Shown: positions 52,455-64,000 of the stretch, in pieces
How positions within the stretch are numbered: position 1 is the stretch's first letter
Layout: each line of letters begins with the position of its first letter
Origin: Amphirosellinia nigrospora
Lineage: Eukaryota > Ascomycota > Sordariomycetes > Xylariales > Xylariaceae
Direction of reading: 5' to 3'
Assembly (NCBI GenBank): GCA_004123355.1
Contig: SCHM01000004.1
Coordinates: 6,351,017 to 6,415,016, forward strand
DNA length: 64,000 nucleotides
The notes under the pieces: model-generated
The model's input: only the letters and a program-made list of their open reading frames with translations
The model's database searches: none
What the model was told of the DNA's origin: nothing
Made by a program: the position numbers and the translations under genes

Positions 52455-53657
52455 TATTGCTGGTCCTTGATGGGATATTTCAACCCGGCAGGGCGCGAGC
52501 AGCAGATCTCTAGGATGAAAGGTCTTAAGCTCTGAGCATACGAGAGTCTATTGAATACTACTTTGCCAAATGTGAGTTTTAGCTTATACGTCGGCCACTC
52601 GTCAATAAATCGTGGATAGTAGCGATAAGGATAAATAAATGCAAGGCCTTATAAAAATGAAAGATTCGTATTGCAGGTTGTAGATCGGAGGTTCATCATA
52701 TGCTCTACGTAAGTAAAGACATGAGATACATCTTAGTGGACCTAAAGTTGATGTGAGTTGATTGTGTGTTGATGTGAAAGAGCTCAACGGTGAGAATCGC
52801 ATATAGATACCAGTATAAAAATGCGAATAGTGCTCGTAAGGCGCGTATGGGAATCCGAGCAGAGCTAGAGATAAGTGTGAACAAGGTACTGAAGTAGTAA
52901 AACGAGAGACGTCGAGTACGTTGTTTTATAGCCTTGGAGGTACTAAAGTAAGTAAGTATCAATGTAGTACCTTGAGTAGGTAGATAGGAAAGAGGTGAAT
53001 AGGTAAGAGGTAGGTACCTACCTAGAGGTAGGTACATTTCTGAGTGCAGCTGGTGTGAGAATAATAGCTACTTACTGGATAGGTAAAGTAAGTACCCATG
53101 CAATAACGATGTGCCTTCTTGCATAAGGAGATACTTGGCAGCTTTCTACCACGTTCAGACCGATTCTAATATTATTTAGACAGCGTTGTCTACGGGGATG
53201 GGCAGTGACTTTAGTCTCATGTGGGAGACTACCTAGGTAAAAGCAACTTCACTGGGTCATGAAGGTTAATCTATCGCTTCCAAAAGCCGTACCCAGTCTC
53301 ATACACACAAGTTATCTTGACGTATGGGATTGAAATATAGCCCATTAGTATTTCTACAATCTATGTGAGCAAGCTCTGATCTTGCTCGCTTTTTATTACT
53401 TTTTTCACAATCAAGTTAGATCACACTAACCTGACGCATAACAGATTCCCCTGGAGAACTTATCAATTTACATTACAATCTTCCTAGCACTTTCTTTGCT
53501 ATGGTAACTTCCTATCTACACCGCTTTCTTTCGCCTTTTTATGCCACTACGCCGATCGGTTTACCGGTTTCCATCACTGCAAAAGACGTCGGGGCAATAG
53601 GCAATTAGCTGCAGCGAAGCGTCAATCATAAGGACTGAAACTTGATCTTATCAAGAT
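52455..53657. other. 1.2-kb intergenic with AGGTA-rich tract
   Basis: From about 52930 to 53095 the sequence is rich in TAGGTA/TACCTA words, including a near-palindrome around GAGGTAGGTACCTACC (53008-53023). Open frames here are low-complexity by-products of the repeats. Confidence 0.55.
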
Positions 53658-54913
53658 ATGGCTTCCGGGTCGCCGATGAATTCCAGTGGGCCGTCCACAC
53701 ATAGCCACGTTACATACAGTCATGTTCCCACTGAACCCAATACCTATGTCCCCGACCTAGGCTCCCAAGAATCAATGATTCAAGAAGCCCACGACCAAGC
53801 TGCGCAATGGCAACTACAAGCAAGCTGGTTGGAACGGGCGCTAAAGGAAGCACGAGATTATAGCGAAGGTATTGAAGATGAATTAGAAAGTACCAAGTTA
53901 CAACTCCAGAGCGCACTGATGCAACGCCCCTCCTTCGATGAGCGAACACAGGAAATTGTTCCACGCAACTTTGTAGCACGTTCACTAAAACAGCAGCAGG
54001 AGATACAGGAGCTGAAGAAAGAGATCAACGAAAATACAAAGAAGCACGACTCCGTTGTGTCCCTTTGGCAAGATGCCCTTGAAGAGCTCGAAGAAGCGAA
54101 GCTCTCCAAAAAGTATCTCGCTATTGACGACGATGCAATGGCCTCTAAGTGGAAACAACTTCAATTCATTATCAAGAACCTCGGCACATCCTACCTATGT
54201 GGCCTAGCAACGTCCAATATCACCCATCTCACACCAGAAGTTATTTCGCGACATCAACAGCTGATGCCGATATCTAACGAAGAAGTCACCGAGAGCAAGT
54301 TCATCTGGTTTTGCCAAATTTTGATATGGGACTTCATCACTACCAAGATCTTAATGGTGCCAACAGTGGTATGGGGCCGGGATGTTTGTAATTCAGTTGA
54401 GAGGCTTTTCAATATGGTTCAAAGTAAGTAATAATATGGCATTGATTCAAGAGATTAGAGGCGCTAACAATGGATTCAGGCGGAGACAGAGTTCCTGCAA
54501 GCGAGTTTCATGCCTTCCGAGCCCACGTAGGCGAGATCCTGAATGCTTCTACAGACATCGATGCAACTATTTGTAGAAACCTGAAATCGGAATTGAAAGA
54601 CCAACTTCAGCCGTTCATCGCACAGGAAAACAAGGAACAGGTCATTCGTCAACTCGATAATATAGTTGACAAGGCTGTCGATCTCGCTACCATCTTCATC
54701 CAATCGCGCTGCTTCTATCACATTAGGACCATGGATCGTCACCTCAAGCGTCTGTTTGTCCCCGAAACGATGGAAAATTTCAGCGGCCACGACGGTCCTT
54801 ATGTCTATGCAACTATTTCCCCAGTGCTGCTTAAGTACGGAAACTCAAAGGGTGAAAACTACGGCGAAAGAATCATTCTCGCAAAAGCAGGGGTCCTATG
54901 CTACCATGCCTAA
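53658..54913 (+). CDS. coiled-coil protein, unknown function
   Basis: ATG 53658; exon 1 to 54423, a 56-nt GTAAGT..TCAG intron (54424-54479), exon 2 (54480-54913); 766 + 434 nt is an exact multiple of three and gives 399 aa. A Ser/Thr/Pro-rich head of about 35 residues is followed by two long heptad-rich helices (about residues 38-95 and 110-155: LERALKEARDYSEGIEDELE, IQELKKEINENTKK), then a globular part with FIIKNLGTSYLCGL, DICNSV-like DVCNSVERLF, and an end domain with SRCFYHIR and a GYGER-like NYGERIILAKAG. Domain order resembles coiled-coil proteins that are numerous in ascomycete accessory genomes, but I know no function. No frameshift. Confidence 0.75.
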
Positions 54914-57258
54914 AGGACGGTTTTGAAACCGAGGATATGGGAATTGGAATCAGCGATCGTTCAGAACGATTGAAGAAAAACGGGATGGTTTTCGGAAAAT
55001 CAATATCAAACTGTGTGAGGGGTTCGCGAGATCACATGGATTGACCAAGGGACATCAACGGTTCGATTTATGGTGCTATTTTCGGCAGCTGCATTACTTT
55101 TGAGTTAGATGTACATCGCTTACTTGACTTACACGTTACGCGAATTGACTTATCTTTATCATATCAATGACGGTTGTTTGAAGCTATTTGTTGCCATAGC
55201 TACTTGACAAGTCACGGCACAGGACCGCAGCACCATACCACAGTGCTGTCAAAAGATCCAACGTAAGTAGGTAGTCAAGCAGAACGCTTCACCGTCTACA
55301 GCTTTTATTATGTGCCGTGACACTACTCGATATGCAGATGTTGCGACGACCGAGGAATATTATCGCGCAGCAGCTTCGACGTGAGCTCTTGCATTTGAAA
55401 CCCACCTTACCTGGCCAGAAGGGACCGATTAGACGGGGCTCACGGAGTTGGTCAATCACCAGTCGGGTCTGCCAGGTACCACAACGCATCTCGCGACACT
55501 GCGACGCGAAATTGCCAGCCTTTTAATATTGAAAGAATATCTGCGATGCACGATGCGTGGTTAGCAATTATCTCCCCGAATGTTATCTACTCTTTAAAAT
55601 CAACGCAATCTCTCAGCTATGTAGGTGAGTGACGGAGTGAGCGGCTTGGCGAGGCTTACCATTACCAGGCACTGCTATTATCTTTTTGCAGTGAAGGAAC
55701 CAAGCCCGAGAAAGTATGACAATTATGTATCAAGTGCAGCTGCTTAAAATGAGAGATATGTTTACCATCACTAACAGATTTGAAGCGGAAGATGGCATGA
55801 CGCAGATCAGGAAGGTCTGAATAAACATTTTTTCCTTGGCTATGACGCTTATCCGTTTTAGGTTAGGAATTCGCGCCGCCGATTGTCGTGTTGCTTTACT
55901 AGGTAAGTACTGTTGTACAGCGCATTATTTGCTGGGACATCGATATACCTCTTCCCCGCAAGTATACTTACTCACTAGAAGCCGTCTTCCCCAGGAAAAG
56001 CCGTTTCGTCCTTCTACTAACCTACTACAGACTACCAGACACGTTGGCAGATTGAATTCAAATGACAAAGATGAACGCGCGCTAGGTTGTAACCGGCTAT
56101 CTCCGGGCTGATTGGCACGCGAATGTAAAGAAGTCAACCTGGTTATCGGGTTACGAGTGCGAGCTTCCGGATTGCCATTTCCGGTATCGCCACTTAGAAC
56201 CATGGGTCTCTCTCCCACGGGGCAAGCTCTAGCCGGACCTGTTCAAATCCCACTTCAGAAGGACCTAACGAATCAGAATCACTTCTCGTTTCTTTCCCAT
56301 GGCTTTTCATATCTAGCTGACTAAGGTACTCTAGATATCGATTCGATGTGGAGAAATATCAAAACAAAGGTTAACCTGCTGTGAGCAAACCTCTCAGCCT
56401 GTTTGAAAGGACATGTGTGTGGTCCATGCTTGGGATTGAATCAGCCTCGGCCCTCAGCACATTATTCGCCAAGACTCATTTCCCCTAGACTAAGCTTTAA
56501 CCCCATGGGGCGATCGCCGCTAAGTTTAAACGAGGTTCTAGAAACACCGGACAATCTGACGCTAGGCACGACTTCGCAGAGTTCCGAAGCGTGGCTTCAT
56601 CATTATGTGTGAACAGGCATCGCGAGCTAGGATGGTGAGAAGGTAAGTCGCGCTACAGCGAGCGGTCTTGCGCACCAATGAGGTGCAGTGGCCTCGTGTG
56701 CTATGCTTTATTTGTCCCCTGACCCAGGCATCTCCAACTATAACGTGCCGTTATAAGGGAATGCGACGACGTAAGTAGTATTCCCGCCTGCGTCGCACCA
56801 CCACTACCGACGTGAGTGGACACCGACCTTCCATTTCCGTCGTCATGGCCCAGAATTGTCCGTCCAACCATTCCCTCCAGAGGTTGAATCCAGGTTTTTA
56901 GCTTACATCCCACGACGGCGACGGGCCACGCACCGGCGCTCCCACTCGAAGCGCGCCTTTCAGAACGGTGGACGACGACTTCGCGACCCACCAAGCCAGG
57001 GCGAGCCCAGGAGGAGACGACGCGATATGGGGTTGCCTGCCGTGAGGCCCATCTCACGACCGCGGTCTAGCTAGGTCTAGCATGAGTTTTGGCTTCAATT
57101 GACGGAACACTTGCTCAAATTGCCACTTCGGACGACATTATCGTTGCATGAATAGCGTCCCCGTGACGGACAGAAGTTGCTTCTCGTGGACATGGCTTAC
57201 TATCTGATGTGGCCATTGACGCGTCTCGTGGTAGGCCCGGATGCCTGACCGGCTCGAC
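54914..57258. other. 2.3-kb region without a supported gene
   Basis: Several short overlapping frames exist (55289-55526, 55836-56324, 56403-56612, 56701-57057 minus) but none has motifs, splice logic or a signal peptide. 56700-57075 is GC-richer, and its minus-strand 118-codon frame may be chance. abfB regulatory sequence is expected near 56800-57258. Confidence 0.45.
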
Positions 57259-57267
57259 TATAAATAA
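57259..57267 (+). promoter_or_regulatory. TATA box of abfB (putative)
   Basis: TATAAATAA, ending 77 bp upstream of the abfB ATG, in otherwise GC-rich sequence. Position fits a fungal TATA element; not tested. Confidence 0.45.
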
Positions 57268-57343
57268 TTATAATGCGATGCTGGGACGGAGAATTCTCAC
57301 AGGCCTACTACGACCCACGATCCCCGAGTAGAAGTGATCAACC

Positions 57344-58854
57344 ATGTTTCCACGACAAAACCTCAAACGGGTTGCTCTTGGCCTTGTCGGCACAAGCTCC
57401 CTTGTCGCCGCCGCACCTTGCGACATCTACGCCTCAGGCGGTACGCCCTGCATCGCCGCGCACAGCACCACCCGTGCTTTGTACAGCGGCTTCTCCGGTG
57501 CACTCTACCAGGTGAAGCGTGGATCTGATGGCGCCACGAGCAACATCTCGCCGTTGTCTGCCGGTGGTGTTGCCAACGCCGGCGCTCAAGACAGCTTCTG
57601 CGCGGGCACGACCTGTCTCATCACCGTCATCTACGACCAGTCCGGCCGCAACAATCACCTCACCCAGGCTCCACCAGGAGGTTTCAACGGGCCCGAGGCC
57701 AATGGCTACGACAACCTGGCCAGCGCAATCGGCGCGCCAGTCACGCTGAACGGCCAGAAGGCGTATGGTGTTTTCGTCTCGCCCGGCACCGGCTACCGCA
57801 ACAATGCCGTCAGCGGCTCAGCTACCGGCGACGCGGCGGAGGGTATGTACGCGGTTCTCGATGGCACACATTACAATGACGCATGCTGTTTCGATTACGG
57901 TAACGCCGAGACCAACAGCCGAGACACCGGCAATGGACATATGGAGGCTATCTACTTCGGTGATAATACCGGCTGGGGCAGTGGCTCCGGAAGCGGCCCT
58001 TGGCTCATGGCCGATCTGGAGAATGGTCTCTTCTCCGGCCAAAGCGCCAAGAACAACCCTAACGATCCATCAATCTCCAATCGATTCTTCACAGCAGCTG
58101 TCAAGGGACAGCCGAACCAATGGGCCCTCCGCGGTGGCAATGCGCATCCGGCTCACTGTCGACATACTACAGTGGTGCGCGCCCATCCGTCTCGGGCTAC
58201 AACCCTATGAGCAAGGAGGGTGCCATTATTCTAGGCATTGGTGGAGACAACAGCAATGGCGCACAGGGCACGTTTTACGAGGGAGTCATGACATCGGGTT
58301 ACCCATCCGATGCCACCGAGAACTCGGTGCAGGCCAATGTTGTGGCCGCCGGATATGCCACTACGTCGATGAACAGCGGCCCGGCCCTTAACGTGGGCTC
58401 ATCAGTCTCGCTACGTGTCACTACCCCCGGGTTCGACACACGCTACCTCGCCCACGATGGCACCACCGTCAACACACAGGTAGTATCATCATCAAGCGAT
58501 TCAGGCCTAAAGCAGCGCGCCAGCTGGACCGTGCGGGCCGGTCTCGCCAACAGTGGTTGCTACTCGTTCGAGTCCAAGGACACCCCCGGCAGCTTCATCC
58601 GCCACTTCGATTTCACCCTCCTGATTGCCGCCAATGACAACAGCAAGCAATTCAAGGAAGACGCGACCTTCTGCGCACAAGCCGGCCTCAACGGCCAGGG
58701 CAACTCGATCCGCGCCTGGGGCTACCCTACCCGCTACTTCCGCCACTTCGCTAACGTTGGCTACGCCGCGAGCAACGGTGGCGTGCACACCTTCGACAAC
58801 GCGAACTCTTTTAACAATGACGTGAGCTGGGTAGTCAACACCGGCTTTGCATAA
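57344..58854 (+). CDS. abfB: GH54 alpha-L-arabinofuranosidase B, one frameshift
   Basis: Secreted enzyme that removes terminal arabinofuranosyl side chains from arabinoxylan and arabinan. Single exon, about 503 aa, like Aspergillus AbfB (about 499). Signal peptide in the first 24 residues, then PCDIYASGGTPCIAAHSTTR, the GH54 catalytic domain with paired cysteines (DACCFDYGNAET), nucleophile Glu226 in DLENGLFSG and acid/base Asp in GIGGDNSNG. The C-terminal third (from about VSLRVTTPGFDTRYLAH) is the arabinose-binding CBM42 module. The frame breaks near 58142: after RGGNA the sequence continues as SGSLSTYYSG only in the frame with one base lost. As written the chain would lose the acid/base residue and CBM42. 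Such strong conservation on both sides favours a sequencing deletion or a very recent mutation. Confidence 0.93.
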
Positions 58855-61800
58855 GTTTGGAAATGATTCCTGCTAAAGGGTTGGGCGCACTTTGCATTTC
58901 GCTGATTGGGTTTGCAAGAGTTGGTTCCGTCTTGCCTTGTGTATAGGTAGTTTGATGTAATCTACGTACGAATATGAAATGATATGAATAACGTTTGTAA
59001 GTAGTGTTCCATTATCGATGTGCAATTGCTTGATCGAGACATACACCTCGGCGCCGACAGCTCCTATATTGAGAGTGTGGTCGAAGTTAGCTTAATTGAT
59101 GACGGAATATAGTATTAAGGTGTGACTAAGCGGCGATCTCCCGGAGTTCGGGAACCTTATGTTGATCACCGAAAGTTTATGCTGACAGCGAGTGTAAACA
59201 CGGCGATATCCGCCAATTGCACATGTAGTTCTTATCATACCTCTTATCTCAGAGCGATATGAATGACGGTGACTTCTCAATATTCAAGTTGGCGGTTGTC
59301 GACGCTACCTCGAAGATACTCCTTTCACCCCCGGAATGACGATCCTGCGTATCACTTTGCGCCATTATGATTGCAATCGGATGACGATTTACCAGCGTCA
59401 CTCCCTATGGGATGGGACCCTCGCTCCCAATGATTATACTTTCACGTTGTCCTCCTCGTGTATATAAACAACGACAATTCCCAGGTTTTTTGACACTCAG
59501 TCCCAGGCAACACATTATACACCACATATCACACATCACACATCATACTATATTCTTCTCTTTCACACCCTTACTCGTCTATAGTTATCCTACACGAGAA
59601 TAGACATCATACACCCCCAACAACTAGATGTGACAAAGAGATTTTGGCACAGACGAACAGATTTTCCCGAATCACAGCATTCAAAGTAACAAGCGCGATA
59701 ATCATGTGTCCTTACCATCATACTTCTGGCGGGTTCGAACTACAACGCTGCAGTTCTGTTCCGTGACACCCACGCCATGTTGGCATCGCGGTTCTCGAGG
59801 TATCTCATACCCTTGACCGCCGCAACTATCCATGTTGACGATGTAGCTGACGAGATGCCAGTAATCAGCAGTCGCCGGCAGTTTCTGGCTTACGGCTTTC
59901 GCTGCTCTGCGAAGAATACGAACTCATCTTTCCCTTTTGTAAAAGCTCCGCCGTAGCCGCCCCTTGATTCACGACGTCTTGGCCCAGCAGACGGACAAGA
60001 AGAGTTTGATTGATTTTGTGGCGGTGGGAATCATCACTACAAAGATTGCCCGGGGAACATAGTCTCGGTCAGTGTCGAACGTCATCTGACTCTCCACAGT
60101 TCTCCGGGGACTCTCATGCATCAACAGGACTGGCGGAATGGACCCCTCGCTATCAAGAAAGTGATAATTTCGGGACGGTATCGACTTCGGTACTACGTGA
60201 GTAGTTCCGTTTCTATTCCCGATATCCTTCTAGAACTAACATGCCAGTAGCTACGCCACTGTGTCATGGCTTGTCTCTCAGGGGGCATGTTGATGATACC
60301 CATGGCGTGATATTTTTTCCCGCGTGGGAGTTACCGCACGAAGAAGAGGCGGGCCTAGTCTGATAACGCTAATTCAAGAAAATTCTTTTCGGTACTGACA
60401 TCCTGTGTTCGAAACGAGAAGACTGAGGAAAATTATCTCATCCTCAGCTGAAAAACCACTACATTTCCTTAGGGCATACACTATTAAAAACATTGCTGTG
60501 CAGAAAGTCGACTATCAGAAACCGGTATCGTTCGGCGCATCCGTTGAGACTAAATACGTCTTGCATGACGAACCGACCTGTCAATTCAGATTGAACAGAG
60601 AGGAAGCTTGGGGGATAATTTTGTGATCCTGCTGACGGAATGTCGTGTTCCGGCCAAATATCATCACAACAACTTCAGTTATTACCCATATCGCTCCTAC
60701 ACACTTCGGCATTTAACAGAACCGTAACACTGGCAACATTCGGAGCTGGCTTTTATCATAGCACCACCAGCAACACTGTCAAATACCACTGTAACGCGGA
60801 CCTAATACATCCTCTTTCTAGTCTTCTCTTCAGTCAAGAAACACACACTACAACACACGCAAGCACATTATTTTTCAGGTTGCTGCCACGCGACACATCA
60901 TGCCAGGATCACACATACCGTCAGAATGCAACGACGAACACGGAGATAGTGTGCGAGATAGCTTCACACACCGGCAGGAGGAAGTTTACGAAGCTCTGGC
61001 AATGCTGATTTATGACCGCACCTTTGGTGACTAGCAAGGCAATACTGCGGAAGCAAGGTTGACGAGTTTCGCTGGGTTGTGCTACCGCCTCGTCACCAAT
61101 ATCGGACCTGCTTCGCGCCGCCCGAGACGAACTGCGCACGGCCCGCACTCACGGGAACCGGGTTACCAAATATCTTCTTTCCACAACCATCTTCCTTCTC
61201 ACTCCTATGACGCTTAACAGGCCTGGCATTTCGGGGAGCGGTGTCGAAGCTGGACAAGCGCCGTTGTCTACTGAAGCGGCCACAGGCCCGCGAACAAAGA
61301 CGATCCTGATATTTTGCATAGAGCCAACAGTAGATGCGAGCCGGGGCCGTCAACATGTTCACTTCCTCGATATTTGATCTCCCTCACCTATGATGTACCC
61401 GTTTCGAAGCAATATAGGGCTATCCGCATTAAGAAGCTATTTTGGCATCACAATGATCCGCATACTAGAGCTTGCCATCATACACACAAAAGACACCGGC
61501 TGGGAGTTCGTAACAGCGAGGTGGGCTCTAATTTGGCACGTCGTTAGAACTACAATGATCTTTGGGGTATTGAAGTGGATATAACATGGGTCAGCCTTTC
61601 AAAACTCTTCGCCGCCTCACGGGCAACACACTGCACGACAACATCCCCATGATACAAAAATTTTTCGTATGCTTTTATTCCGGTAACCCAATACCGCCTG
61701 GTCACCGACTGACAGGTGAAGGCGGAACCCAATTGTCGGAACTGCTGAACCATATGTCCGGTCCTAGCTCATTGTCCTGTCGAGCTTAGAAGGTGTATAG

Positions 61801-62295
61801 AATGCCTTTCGCGGACATGGCAAGAGATTCTCGATCGATTGGAAAAACCAAGCCAAGCTTTCGAGGTTTTCTCGTTCCTATTCCCAGCGCCCCTTCAATT
61901 CTAGCCAACAATATAAAACTTTTATATATATCTTGTCCAAGGTCTTTATATATCCGCTGTTGCCGTTGCCTCGTATCCTTAGCTTAACTGTGCCCATCCA
62001 CGACCCAGTAGACTGCGCTAAGATGTTCCTTGTTTCAAGAGTCTGTCTACTAGATTAAATAGGCGTATCTATAACCTATCATACGGACAAGCCATGAGGT
62101 CCCAGTCGCCGATCACTCTCCGAGCATTATTGTGGCTGAGATAATAAGCAATAGTATCCTAGTATTGGTCGAATAGCCTCGACCCCTCTCGACGAGTCAT
62201 ACCCTCGGGACCTGCGAGAGGACAAGCACCTGATATCGGCCCGTTTTAGACGGACTATATCAACGCTGTGAGGTGGTAACGCCCGTTTTTTACAG
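58855..62295. other. 3.4-kb region without a supported gene
   Basis: Short frames such as 60405-60626 and 59956-60061 look protein-like in places but are too short and unsupported to name. A CACATCA/CACAT-rich tract lies at 59510-59550. No repeat family shared with the rest of the window is seen. Confidence 0.4.
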
Positions 62296-62736
62296 CTAGT
62301 ATTTCCCCAAACTTGGCTTGATAATAGGGATAACAGATACGGCCGCTAGAAGGCGTTGTCGGAAGGTGACTAGAGGTTCGTAAGGCACGCGGCGATGGTT
62401 GAGTCGTATAAGGGGATCCGTGAAATAATTTTCAATATTAGGTGTAGCGGTTGTAGGTGGCTGGTTAGGGTATCGGAAGCGGTCGAGCAAGGCGCGGATA
62501 TAAGCGCTGTGTAGACATATGTGTTTTGCTGGTCGTCGCGGTGCGTAAATATAAGTTGCATTTAAGTAGCGAAGGCTATTGTTAGTCCAGGTTTCTAGGC
62601 TTGACAAATAAATAAGAACGGCAGAACGGCAGTTACTGTAATAAGGCCGTTGGGGTCTGACTGATCCGTAGAAATGACTGGGCACGAGAGATAAGGACGG
62701 CAGCGATGAAGGGCTCATAGGGACGGGTGAAGTCAC
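62296..62736 (-). CDS. hypothetical 146-aa frame
   Basis: A 146-codon minus-strand frame, Pro/Ser-rich at the start and rich in Arg, Tyr and Leu later (RALLDRFRYPNQPP). An overlapping frame upstream (62836-62633) has similar character, and a third lies at 63355-63098. Together they could be a decayed repeat or gene. No motif, signal peptide or splice evidence. Possibly chance. Confidence 0.2.
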   Translation of the reverse strand: MTSPVPMSPSSLPSLSLVPSHFYGSVRPQRPYYSNCRSAVLIYLSSLETWTNNSLRYLNATYIYAPRRPAKHICLHSAYIRALLDRFRYPNQPPTTATPNIENYFTDPLIRLNHRRVPYEPLVTFRQRLLAAVSVIPIIKPSLGKY

Positions 62737-62836
62737 GACGGGCCGACGGAAAAGCGTGGCCGTAGTATGCAGGTTGAGTCGACATAGGGCACCAGTGTAT
62801 CGCCATCGCCGAGGAGCGCTTGGAGAGAGAGGACAA

Positions 62837-64000
62837 CTTATACCTACGCTGGCCGATGGCTAGCTTTAGTGCTGTATATCGCCAAGTAAAAGGCTGTCCG
62901 TCAGCAGTCGGATTAGTTTGGATGATCGTGGCATCGTCAGCAAACGGGCTAGATGACTCGAGCGCGTAAAGTAATCGTGAGGCCCAAAGAAGGATTTAAT
63001 ATGCACATTTAGTAGTGTAGGCTTTAGGTCGAAGAGAATAGCGTCATAGTTTCTGCTTCCGCTTTCTCCTCCTCCCTCATCGTCATCAGTATCGCTGCTA
63101 TCTTATCTTCGTTGATTGTCGCGCCGTTGATGGTTGATGCGTATACCTAGGGCTAACAGGTGGGCTCTTGTCCACTTTACCGGCGGTTGCCAGAGAGTTT
63201 TCACGGGCTACTATAGTATTAAGCGAATAATACGTAAGGTTTAAGCTGGCGTTTGCTGATGTTGGTATTCTTGCTATCATGGCCGCAGATACGTTTAAGG
63301 TCGATTTTTGTTTACTGAGGTAGGTCGAGAGACGACATGTAGTCCCGAAGGACAAGGGTGCAAGGTACCTCCACCCCCTACAACCTTGGAACTAATGAAG
63401 TATCCATTAGATCGCGACGTCGGTATGTATGCATAAAAATACTAGACTGAGTGGGCAGGTACTACCTAACTGTATGGGAAAGCACGTATTGCACGGAGTA
63501 CAAAAGGAAATCTGGGTTCCCCCTGTAGGAGATCCTCCATCTCTCCTACATATCAATATACTCTGTCAAATCACTTTTCTGACTGCAGGTGGGGTAAGAC
63601 ATACCTGCACTATCACTTCAGAGACTACCTACTAAGTAGGTAAGCTCGTACCTACCTAGTAGCCTGCATATGCCAAGCCGACCTAGGACCACAGAAAGAG
63701 GAGAATCTACTTACTTAATACAGGGTGCCACCTAGATTTACCTCAGCTGTTTTCTACCTAGATAGATTTTTACCTATTTCTTACATATACATAGTTAGGT
63801 ACATAGGTACCTGCCCACTCTAGGATAGATCAGAAGGTTGCGCAGGTTTGCCCTCACTTAGCCACCACAGCACATCCACACGCCACACCATTCGGGAGCT
63901 ATCTTAGCTCGCAGCCATATGCTGCTAATAGACATAACGAAGGGCTATAACAACGTATCCTCTAAAACTGGGAAACTTAACCTTTGTTATCTCTAACGCC
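62837..64000. other. intergenic with TACCTA-rich tract
   Basis: 63625-63835 is dense in TACCTA/TAGGTA words (for example CTACTAAGTAGGTAAG and GTACATAGGTACCTG), like 52930-53095. No gene is recognised. Confidence 0.45.

Noticed and set aside
57765-58391. 208-codon plus-strand frame inside abfB
   Set aside because: Alternative frame of a GC-biased gene; the GH54 frame is unambiguous.
59956-60061. Plus-strand open stretch containing SLIDFVAVGIITTKIARG
   Set aside because: Reads like an enzyme linker (I considered a polyketide synthase remnant), but it is about 35 codons long with stops on both sides and no second matching block.
60405-60626. 73-codon frame with AYTIKNIAVQKVDY
   Set aside because: Considered as a decayed synthase dehydratase segment; similarity is too weak and no neighbouring exon supports it.

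Overview
The window looks like part of a filamentous ascomycete (Pezizomycotina) genome. Gene-bearing segments of normal composition, with short GT..AG introns of about 40-100 nt, alternate with two blocks of extremely AT-rich DNA. In those blocks CpA and TpG are almost absent while CpG, CpC and GpC survive, which is the mark of repeat-induced point mutation (RIP). No CRISPR array, rRNA or bacterial-type operon was seen, and no tRNA was recognised by eye.

Layout. 661-1617: NmrA/isoflavone-reductase-like gene. 1889-22990: a RIP-decayed LINE-type retrotransposon (copy 1) holding nested insertions, namely a forward Ty3/Gypsy LTR element (3501-10079) and an unclassified insertion (about 14321-22524) that itself holds a second Gypsy element in reverse orientation (14989-21592). 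23003-28795: gene-poor island with two small secreted-protein genes (23445-23942, 26169-26793). 28796-38692 (minus): a gene for an alpha/beta-hydrolase domain joined to a CorA-like membrane domain, split by LINE copy 2 (30998-37482), with a 17-bp target duplication on both sides. 39490-39838: six-cysteine secreted peptide. 42272-43493: PD-(D/E)XK nuclease-like gene. 44804-45741: unknown gene. 46769-48278 and 48802-49822: a flavin monooxygenase and a short-chain dehydrogenase side by side on the plus strand, plausibly one small metabolic unit. 50180-52454 (minus): Hsp70-like gene. 53658-54913: coiled-coil protein of unknown function. 57344-58854: GH54 alpha-L-arabinofuranosidase (abfB). 58855-64000: no gene I can support.

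How it fits together. This reads as an accessory, transposon-shaped compartment. RIP-silenced retroelements flank candidate secreted effectors, signalling-like proteins of families common in fungal accessory genomes (hydrolase-CorA, Hsp70-like, PD-(D/E)XK) and plant-polymer or aromatic metabolism genes (abfB, monooxygenase, SDR, NmrA-like).

The oddest global signal is that almost every multi-domain gene is broken by a frameshift of the same sense, equivalent to the loss of one base, several of them in short G runs. Uncorrected sequencing deletions explain this better than independent decay of eight genes, so the broken calls below should be read with that in mind.
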